Shown piece by piece: positions 5,904 to 11,733 of a DNA stretch of 11,733 nt. Source of the DNA: Methanobacteriota archaeon (GTDB taxonomy: Archaea; Thermoplasmatota; Poseidoniia; Poseidoniales; Poseidoniaceae); NCBI GenBank assembly GCA_002694525.1, contig NZMN01000037.1:21876-33608 (forward strand), written 5' to 3'. A program made the position numbers and the translations under genes. The first letter of the stretch is position 1; each line of letters begins with the position of its first letter. The notes beneath the pieces are model-generated. The model worked only from the letters and a program-made list of their open reading frames with translations, searched no databases and was not told the origin of the DNA.

Positions 5904-7727
5904 TCACTCTACGGTCACGGACTTGGCCAGATTTCGTGGACGATCAACGTCTCGACCGAGTCGCAGGGCCGTTTCGTAGGCCATCAGTTGAAGCGGCAAC
6001 ACCGTCAGAAGGGGCGTCAGCCACGGGTGAATCGAAGGGACTGCGATGGAGACGTCCCCCTCAGCAGCGATGCTGTCGCCCTTTTCATGAATCAAAATCA
6101 CCTTTGCGCCACGCGCTTTCACCTCGTGCAGAGCCGACATGGTCTTCTCTTTGAGGTGATCGTTGGGGGCCACCACAACCACAGGGCTGCCCTCCTCGAG
6201 CAGGGCGATGGGACCGTGTTTCATCTCACCTGCAGGGTACGCTAAACAGGGAATGTAGGCCAGTTCCATGAGTTTGAGCGCACCTTCCTTCGCCACGGTG
6301 GCGGAGAGACCGCGCCCGAGGAAAAGAACCGACTGCGCATCGCACAACAGGTCCACGGCCTCGCCGATCGGCCCGGTGTCTTCAAAATAGGTCTCCATGA
6401 GATGCGGGGCCTGCTGCAGGTGGTGAATCAACTCCCGCCCGTCGTCTTTGGAAAGGTGCCGTGTTCGCCCGAGTTGGGTTGCAAAAATGGTCAGCGCCGC
6501 CACCATGTTGGTGAAGGCTTTGGTTGACGCCACCGATTGTTCTGGTCCAGAGTGGATGTAGACGCCCTGCCCGCAAAGTCGAGCGATGGTTGAGCCAACG
6601 ACGTTGACCACGCCGAAGACCTGACCGCCCTTCAATTGGATTTCCTTGATGGCTGAGATGGTATCAGCCGTTTCGCCCGACTGTGAAACAGCGAGGTAGA
6701 TCGCCTTCGGATTGATGACGGTGTCGTTGTTGCGGAATTCACTGGATATGTGGGCCACGGCGGGGATTCGACCCATCCTTTCGATGAGCGTCTGGCCGAT
6801 CTCAGCTGCGTAGGCTGCTGTTCCACACCCCAGCAATCGAACGTGCGGGGCTTGAACAAGGGTTGCGTGGTCCAGACCCATCCCTCCCAGACGACCCGTG
6901 CCCATTTCGCGGTCCACGCGACCGGCGATGCACTGTCGCAGGGCGTCGGGTTGTTCGTAGATTTCCTTGTACATGTAGTGGGGTGCATCCCCCAATTCGG
7001 CTTCGCCCCACGCTTCTTCCAGTACCGTGATGCTGGGTTCCACAGCGTGACCTCGAATGGAGGTGATGCTGAAGGAATCGCGCTTGATGAGCGCAACGTC
7101 ACCGTCCTCCAAGTAAACCACGCGTTGTGTGTGCGTCGTGAGCGGATGAGGGTCACTTGAAACGAAGGTCTCGCCCTCACCTTGTCCTATGATCAGCGGT
7201 GACCCGTTTCGGGCGCACACCAACAGGTCGTGTTCCTTGAACAAGATGCAGAGGCCCCAGGTGCCGCGTAGCCTTCGAAGCGTTTTTTGAACCGATTCCA
7301 AGGGCGTGGAACCGCTTTCGATCTCAAGGGCAATCATGTGAGCGAGAACCTCAGAGTCGGTTTCACTCACGCATTCAATGCCTCGCTTGAGGAGGCCTTT
7401 CCTGAGCTGTTGATAGTTTTCAATGATGCCGTTGTGCACAAGGTGTACGGTTCCCGCCTCGGACGCATGCGGGTGGGTGTTGACCTGCGTCACACCACCG
7501 TGGGTGGCCCAGCGTGTGTGCGCAATGCCAAGCGTACCCTGAACGCTTGGGGGCAGGATGGCCTTCAAATCGGCCACTTTGCCGACGGTTTTGTGCGTCT
7601 GGATGGATTGACCGTCGTCGACCGCCACACCGGTTGAGTCGTACCCTCGATACTCGAGACGGCGCAATCCCTCGACCAGAATGGGGAGGGCTTGTTGGTG
7701 TCCGATGTAGCCAAAGATGCCGCACAC
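5904..7727 (-). CDS. glmS: glutamine--fructose-6-phosphate aminotransferase (isomerizing)
   Basis: GlmS makes glucosamine 6-phosphate from fructose 6-phosphate and glutamine, the first step to UDP-GlcNAc and surface glycans. The protein has 607 residues, close to the 609 of E. coli. The Ntn amidotransferase domain (about 1-220) has the nucleophile C2 in CGIFGYIG, R72-W73 in HTRWATHG, N99-G100 in HNGIIENY, and D124 in SETDSE. Two SIS sugar-isomerase domains follow, with LLGCGTAAYAAE, AVSQSGETADT and GPEQSVASTKAF in the first. The second has EGALKLMEL (E481, K485, E488), KHGP (H504) and the terminal LAKSVTVE with the substrate Lys K602. A frame open to 7748 allows a longer start, but the enzyme needs Cys right after the initiator, so the GTG at 7727 is the start. 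It sits six bases after GAGGTG. It is downstream of, and probably co-transcribed with, the S8 gene. Confidence 0.97.
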   Translation of the reverse strand: MCGIFGYIGHQQALPILVEGLRRLEYRGYDSTGVAVDDGQSIQTHKTVGKVADLKAILPPSVQGTLGIAHTRWATHGGVTQVNTHPHASEAGTVHLVHNGIIENYQQLRKGLLKRGIECVSETDSEVLAHMIALEIESGSTPLESVQKTLRRLRGTWGLCILFKEHDLLVCARNGSPLIIGQGEGETFVSSDPHPLTTHTQRVVYLEDGDVALIKRDSFSITSIRGHAVEPSITVLEEAWGEAELGDAPHYMYKEIYEQPDALRQCIAGRVDREMGTGRLGGMGLDHATLVQAPHVRLLGCGTAAYAAEIGQTLIERMGRIPAVAHISSEFRNNDTVINPKAIYLAVSQSGETADTISAIKEIQLKGGQVFGVVNVVGSTIARLCGQGVYIHSGPEQSVASTKAFTNMVAALTIFATQLGRTRHLSKDDGRELIHHLQQAPHLMETYFEDTGPIGEAVDLLCDAQSVLFLGRGLSATVAKEGALKLMELAYIPCLAYPAGEMKHGPIALLEEGSPVVVVAPNDHLKEKTMSALHEVKARGAKVILIHEKGDSIAAEGDVSIAVPSIHPWLTPLLTVLPLQLMAYETALRLGRDVDRPRNLAKSVTVE

Positions 7728-7740
7728 TGTGGACACCTCA
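7725..7740 (-). promoter_or_regulatory. stop codon overlapping a Shine-Dalgarno sequence, setting the GlmS start
   Basis: Read on the minus strand the junction is TGAGGTGTCCACAGTG. The TGA of the S8 gene (7740-7738) overlaps GAGGTG (7739-7734), with six bases before the GTG start at 7727. It confirms the start that leaves the catalytic Cys at position 2, and implies translational coupling. Confidence 0.65.
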
Positions 7741-10700
7741 GAGGTCAAAGGCCGCGCCGCAAACGGGGCATGTGGTTCGTTTGAGCATGAGGTCCTTCAC
7801 GCTGAACTTCGCGTCACAAGAGGGGCACACGACGTCCCGCTTCAGGTCGGGCAGTGGCATGCCGGGAACGGGGAGGGGGAGAGCCCCGTCCAGAGGGGGC
7901 AACGCACCAGCGAGGGGCGGTTGTTCGTCCGGCATCGGCACGTTGGGCAGCGGAGGCAAACCTTGTTGAAGCACTTCAGCCATTTCACGCATTTGCTTCC
8001 GCTTTATCCGTCGCTCCAAGCGAGCGTTTCCTTCCCCTTCCTCCAGCTTTCGCTCGAGTTCTTCCGCGAGGGATTCTTCTTCCTCTTCATCGATGACAGC
8101 AACGGGAGCCTGAACGGTCAATTCTTCGTCGTCGTCCTCCACGCTGAGCAGGGGGCCTTCGTCTTCTTCGAGGGTGATCATAACCTCAACCGCTTCCGAG
8201 TCATCACCGGTTTCGCCCATCTCTTCGAGCAACTCCTCGACCTTGTTGCGAGAACGACGCACCACCACGGCGATGGACAGCAGGAACAGCCCGAGAAGGC
8301 CCACGCCAAAGCCGAGGATGCGGAGTTTGGTCTCCCTCGAGTCCCCCGGAAGGTAGTCCAGGAAGGTCTCAAGCAAGCCGGGCGCACCGACCTCGGTCGA
8401 CGAGCCTGACAAAACCGCAAGGGTGGTCAAACTAAGGGAACCGGTGGGTGATACGGTGCAGAGGATGGTGTCGTCGTCCATGGAGCCAACGCCGAACAGG
8501 AAACCCTGGTCCAGCATGTTGGACATGCCCGACAACTCAGCCCCTTTGTCATCTGCTACAAGACCGAGACGATGAACGGGTCCGTTGAGGTTGATTTCAT
8601 CGTGGAAAAGATAGACGCCCTCCTTTCGAAGGTCAAAGTGGATGCCCGTGGCTCCCGGAGCCAGCAAGCGTTGTGGTTCACTGCCTGACCAGAGAGCGTT
8701 GGTGTTGGCAACGACCACGTTCGAGGTTTTGCCTTGACCTTCAATCCACGACGAGATCAACCTGTCCTCACCGTCATCAACGAGGACTTCCATGACCGGG
8801 TGCGAGGCGTCGTCTCCAACGGAGTATTGGAAACTCCAGGACGAGGAGGTGTAGGATCCGTGGGTGTACATCAATCCGACGCGTTCCACACCCGTCACAT
8901 CGTCTCGGTATTCCTGGTAGAGAAGGTGAAGGTACTCTTCACCGAGGCCGACCCCCAGCGGTTGGGCATCGGCCGGCCGTATGTCGATGTCGGAGAGCAC
9001 GGTGACAGGGGTGGTCCAGGATGTTCCACGGTCGGGCGTTGGCGAAGAAATGACGAACAGCGAGGTGATGTCTTGCCACGAACCGCTGGTTGAGAGGTCC
9101 CGGTGATATCCTGCAAGCACCATCGTTCCGTCGTGTTGGTCGAAGGTAAATCCGTAGTAGGAGCCTTCGGAGAGTTTGAGTGCGGACATGTGGTAGTGCT
9201 TGGGAGTGGTCTTCCCGGCGGCCGAGATCGATGTCATTGCGATGTCGGTCAGAACATAACCCTCCAAACTCAGCGAGCGCCGCGTCCACGCCGCTTGGAT
9301 CAGGCCGTCATCTCGCTGATAGACGGCCAGTTCGCCACCCCAATTTTCTTCCAAAACAACGCCTCCGACCAACGAACGTTGCGAGGTGATCGTACGAGCG
9401 TGAAGCTCGCCGTCAATGGTGGTGAACAAGAGCGCTCCGTCGTCCAAGCCAACAAAATCCACTGCGACTTCACCCGTTGCGAGGCTTATCCCGTTTTTGG
9501 ACCCCTCTCGAAGGTCAGCGACCGTGACGTTGAACCGCAATTCGTTGTGCTCAATCTCAACGCCCGTGCCGGTCAGCACCGCCCGGTACTTCACCGCACC
9601 GGATTCATTCAACACGACGCCGCTGAACGAAGCATAGGAGAAACCAGAGGTGGTGGTTGAGCCCGGAACGAGCAGCCCCGACACGTTTGCCATTGGAATC
9701 CATCCGTAGATGCCCGTGGTTTCGTCCTCGACCCATCGAGCCAGTTGAATCATCAAGTTGCTTGCATCGGTCTGACCGAGGTTGTCGACCCGGATTTTAA
9801 CGTCGTAAGGAACGCCCGGAGCAGGCACGTCAGGTGTTGTCCTCGAGGAGCCCGGTAGGAAGCGCAACATCGGCTCAACGGGTCGTTCATCGACGATGAA
9901 ACTGAAGGTGTAGGTGTTGTCGGTTCGGTCGGGGTCCTCGTACTGCTCGTTGGGGTCAACGGAGAGGGTCACGTCGTGGGTGCCCGGTTCGGTGGCCCAC
10001 CAGTACAAGGTGACCGACACGCTCTCACCCTGCTCGAGCTGGGTGACTTTGCCCTCCGACGGGTACGTTGTGGAATCGCTGCCCTCACCGTCGAGGGTCA
10101 GGTAGACTTCGTTGGCGTCCAAATCCCCGATGTTTCGAATTCCAAATCGAATCTCAAGGACGGTACCGGCGACAGCGTTGTTGACCGGCAGTCCTCCATC
10201 GTACACCCCGACGGAGCCCGTGAACGCAAAGTTGGGCGCAGCGGGCAGGTTGTCGACCTCGTAGGTGCGCTTCACGACGTCGCTTGCGACCCCGCTCGTG
10301 TTCACCATTCGGACGCTGATTCGGTGCGAGCCGTCGCTGACTTGGGTTGAATCCCACGAGAACGACCATGACTGCGTTCCCTCTTCTTGCTCTTGAAGGT
10401 CGTCGCCGAGTTGCCAATCGTCGCCGCCCACCTTGTACTCGATTCGGTCGTGATCGGTGCCCTCAACGGTCCCGGAAAAGTCCACCAAACCCACCAGAGC
10501 CGTGCCGAGGGAGGGTTCGGTGATGGAAACCGTCATCCGTGCAAAGCGGACCACTCGGACGTCGATGAAGGAGGCTTCACCGTCTTCGTTGAGGGCTCGA
10601 GCGTAGATGAGTGTGTAGTCTTCGTCTTCACGGACCCAATCGTCGTCCACCGTGATGTCAAAGTACCAGTCTTCGACGGTGCCGTCCGCTCCCAACCAGT

Positions 10701-11733
10701 TGGTGAGTTCGGTGCTGTCGCCGTCCTCGTCAAATTGCTCCAACTTGACCTGGACCTCAATGTAGTCCGTGTTGCTGGTGTCGGTCGTCCCTTCGACCGA
10801 AAGGGTGTTGCCTGCAAGATAGAGGGTTTGGTTCACTGGAGCCGACATGGAGACGTCGTACCCCAAGCCGTCGTCGTCGTCGGGTGGGGGTGCGATGATG
10901 ACCCCGCCGCTGTCCTCCAGGGGTGTGCAGGCACGGTCGAGAACCGTGTCAAGAGCGCACGAGGCGTCCACGAGACCGAAGCCCCACTTGTCGTTCCAAC
11001 GGTCTGAGACGCCCGGCTCGGTGGCCGTACCTTTGGCCTCCGATGAATTTCGCAGGATGTTCCGGATGTCTTCGGGGTCAAGGGTGTCGTCGGCCTGCAG
11101 CAACGTGGCGACGATGCCGGAGACCAGCGGTGTGGCCATGCTCGTGCCGTCCTTTGAATCGTAATCGTTGTCGGCGAGCGGACGGTCGGGCTGCCCCGGG
11201 AACGAAGGGCCCGTGGCGGCGGTGGCCGAAACGATGCCCGAGCCGTACGAGGTCAGGTCGGGTTTGAGTTCGTCCCACTCGTCGTCGTCCCCGTCGTCCA
11301 ACCGCGGCCCCCAGTTGGAATAGGATGCCATGACGTCGTCCGTTCTGTTCACCGTGTTTCGGTCGTTCACCGCACCGATGGAAATGGCTCCGTCGGCGCT
11401 TGCGGGGGAGGGCACACGCTTCGTGCCGTCGTTGCCCATCGCCACGATGCAAACGATGCCTGCGTCTCGAGCGTCGTTCACGAGGCGCGCCTCGGCGCCC
11501 GATCCGTTGTCGCCCTCATCGCCGGGGTTCAACGGGCTGCTGAGCGAGCCGAAGGACATGGAGCCGATGTCAATGCCCCGGCTCGAATCGTTGTTGCCCC
11601 AATTCGTGTCTTTGTTGTTGATCATCCATTGGATGCCGTTGAGGGAGGCCTGGGAGTTTGTACCGCCCGAATCGGTCAGGACTTTGATGTCGACGAGGAA
11701 CGCTCCCATGCCGCTGCCGGTGTGAACGCGGTC
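7738..11733 (-). CDS. membrane-anchored subtilisin-family (S8) protein with Ig/CARDB/propeller ectodomain and zinc-ribbon tail (partial, cut by right edge)
   Basis: The frame is open to the right edge and gives 1331 residues; the true N-terminus, including the catalytic Asp and His, is outside. Numbering starts at the first visible codon. Residues 1-260 are the rest of an S8 peptidase domain: GAFLVDIKVL after the His region, the oxyanion Asn N101 in MGNDG, and the nucleophile S198 in DGTSMATP. C259 and C269 may form a disulfide at its end. Two Ig-like domains follow (about 292-400 and 401-497), then two CARDB-like domains (500-620 and 622-740). A beta-propeller-like region (745-1115) contains a sialidase-type Asp-box (PDRGTSWT). 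One membrane helix (1137-1158) precedes RRSR, so the protease faces outward. The cytosolic tail is acidic and coiled-coil-like (1160-1255), then Pro-rich, and ends in a zinc ribbon with C1303, C1306, C1322 and C1325. It may be a surface protease for proteins or peptides; substrate unknown. glmS follows ten bases later. Confidence 0.88.
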   Translation of the reverse strand, partial: DRVHTGSGMGAFLVDIKVLTDSGGTNSQASLNGIQWMINNKDTNWGNNDSSRGIDIGSMSFGSLSSPLNPGDEGDNGSGAEARLVNDARDAGIVCIVAMGNDGTKRVPSPASADGAISIGAVNDRNTVNRTDDVMASYSNWGPRLDDGDDDEWDELKPDLTSYGSGIVSATAATGPSFPGQPDRPLADNDYDSKDGTSMATPLVSGIVATLLQADDTLDPEDIRNILRNSSEAKGTATEPGVSDRWNDKWGFGLVDASCALDTVLDRACTPLEDSGGVIIAPPPDDDDGLGYDVSMSAPVNQTLYLAGNTLSVEGTTDTSNTDYIEVQVKLEQFDEDGDSTELTNWLGADGTVEDWYFDITVDDDWVREDEDYTLIYARALNEDGEASFIDVRVVRFARMTVSITEPSLGTALVGLVDFSGTVEGTDHDRIEYKVGGDDWQLGDDLQEQEEGTQSWSFSWDSTQVSDGSHRISVRMVNTSGVASDVVKRTYEVDNLPAAPNFAFTGSVGVYDGGLPVNNAVAGTVLEIRFGIRNIGDLDANEVYLTLDGEGSDSTTYPSEGKVTQLEQGESVSVTLYWWATEPGTHDVTLSVDPNEQYEDPDRTDNTYTFSFIVDERPVEPMLRFLPGSSRTTPDVPAPGVPYDVKIRVDNLGQTDASNLMIQLARWVEDETTGIYGWIPMANVSGLLVPGSTTTSGFSYASFSGVVLNESGAVKYRAVLTGTGVEIEHNELRFNVTVADLREGSKNGISLATGEVAVDFVGLDDGALLFTTIDGELHARTITSQRSLVGGVVLEENWGGELAVYQRDDGLIQAAWTRRSLSLEGYVLTDIAMTSISAAGKTTPKHYHMSALKLSEGSYYGFTFDQHDGTMVLAGYHRDLSTSGSWQDITSLFVISSPTPDRGTSWTTPVTVLSDIDIRPADAQPLGVGLGEEYLHLLYQEYRDDVTGVERVGLMYTHGSYTSSSWSFQYSVGDDASHPVMEVLVDDGEDRLISSWIEGQGKTSNVVVANTNALWSGSEPQRLLAPGATGIHFDLRKEGVYLFHDEINLNGPVHRLGLVADDKGAELSGMSNMLDQGFLFGVGSMDDDTILCTVSPTGSLSLTTLAVLSGSSTEVGAPGLLETFLDYLPGDSRETKLRILGFGVGLLGLFLLSIAVVVRRSRNKVEELLEEMGETGDDSEAVEVMITLEEDEGPLLSVEDDDEELTVQAPVAVIDEEEEESLAEELERKLEEGEGNARLERRIKRKQMREMAEVLQQGLPPLPNVPMPDEQPPLAGALPPLDGALPLPVPGMPLPDLKRDVVCPSCDAKFSVKDLMLKRTTCPVCGAAFDL
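7741..7827 (-). other. C-terminal zinc-ribbon module of the S8 protein
   Basis: The last 29 residues read CPSCDAKFSVKD, then LMLKRTTCPVCGAAFDL, two CxxC pairs 15 residues apart. This is a four-Cys zinc-ribbon pattern (MJ0042/zinc-ribbon-like). It lies on the cytosolic side of the membrane helix, so it probably binds a protein or nucleic-acid partner inside the cell and does not take part in proteolysis. Confidence 0.75.

Noticed and set aside
7717..8409. Plus-strand frame of 230 codons antisense to the S8 protein tail
   Set aside because: The reverse strand encodes a coherent membrane helix, acidic segment and zinc ribbon. The plus-strand translation is Phe/Leu/His-rich with no motif and arises from the antisense of Glu-rich codons.
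10387..11007. Plus-strand frame of 206 codons antisense to the S8 and Ig-like domains
   Set aside because: It is Val/Gly/Asp-rich with no recognisable domain, and sits opposite a region with clear Ig-like and S8 sequence.
1..11733. Mobile elements, CRISPR arrays, tRNA/rRNA genes, or a defence or biosynthetic system
   Set aside because: I saw no transposase or integrase motifs, terminal repeats, spaced direct repeats or tRNA-like folds. All genes are housekeeping or surface types with similar codon use.

Overview
The window looks like part of a chromosome of a marine Thermoplasmatota archaeon, most likely Marine Group II (Poseidoniales). The base composition is moderately GC-rich and coding is very dense. 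Supporting traits are large secreted PKD/CARDB proteins with a single C-terminal membrane helix, short archaeal-type C-terminal modules (a 'GLPEGWTMEQW' motif and a two-CxxC zinc ribbon), an archaeal-type SepF and a RecA/KaiC/RAD55-family ATPase. The lineage call is inferred from protein style; no rRNA or other marker gene is present.

Layout, left to right. (1) 1-260 (+): tail of a protein cut by the left edge, ending in a 28-residue Trp-rich motif. (2) 312-3935 (+): a 1207-residue surface protein with a signal peptide, a novel N-terminal domain, a CARDB-like domain, five PKD/Ig-like repeats, one membrane helix and a cytosolic tail with the same Trp-rich motif. (3) 3945-4523 (+): a SepF-like cell-division protein, nine bases downstream. 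(4) 4524-5090 (-): a Maf-family nucleotide pyrophosphatase whose stop abuts the SepF stop. (5) 5182-5901 (+): a KaiC/RAD55-like ATPase with an unusual P-loop, divergent from maf across a 91-base gap. (6) 5904-7727 (-): glmS, converging on the ATPase gene with two bases between stops. (7) 7738-11733 (-): a very large membrane-anchored subtilisin-family (S8) protein, cut by the right edge, which lies upstream of glmS in the same apparent operon.

There are three or four transcription units. The surface protein and SepF genes form one (+) unit, possibly with the first partial gene. maf and the ATPase gene are divergent single genes. The S8 gene and glmS form one (-) unit. Both co-directional junctions have the same form: the upstream TGA is embedded in a TGAGG Shine-Dalgarno-like sequence that serves a downstream GTG start six bases later. 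No gap exceeds 91 bases. I found no tRNA, rRNA, CRISPR array, insertion sequence or convincing terminator.

Themes are the cell surface (PKD protein, S8 protein, and GlmS supplying amino sugars for glycans) and cell division (SepF, with Maf beside it). The least explained parts are the shared Trp-rich tail motif, the coupling of a PKD surface protein to sepF, the Gly-to-Met P-loop of the ATPase, and the zinc-ribbon cytosolic tail of the S8 protein.
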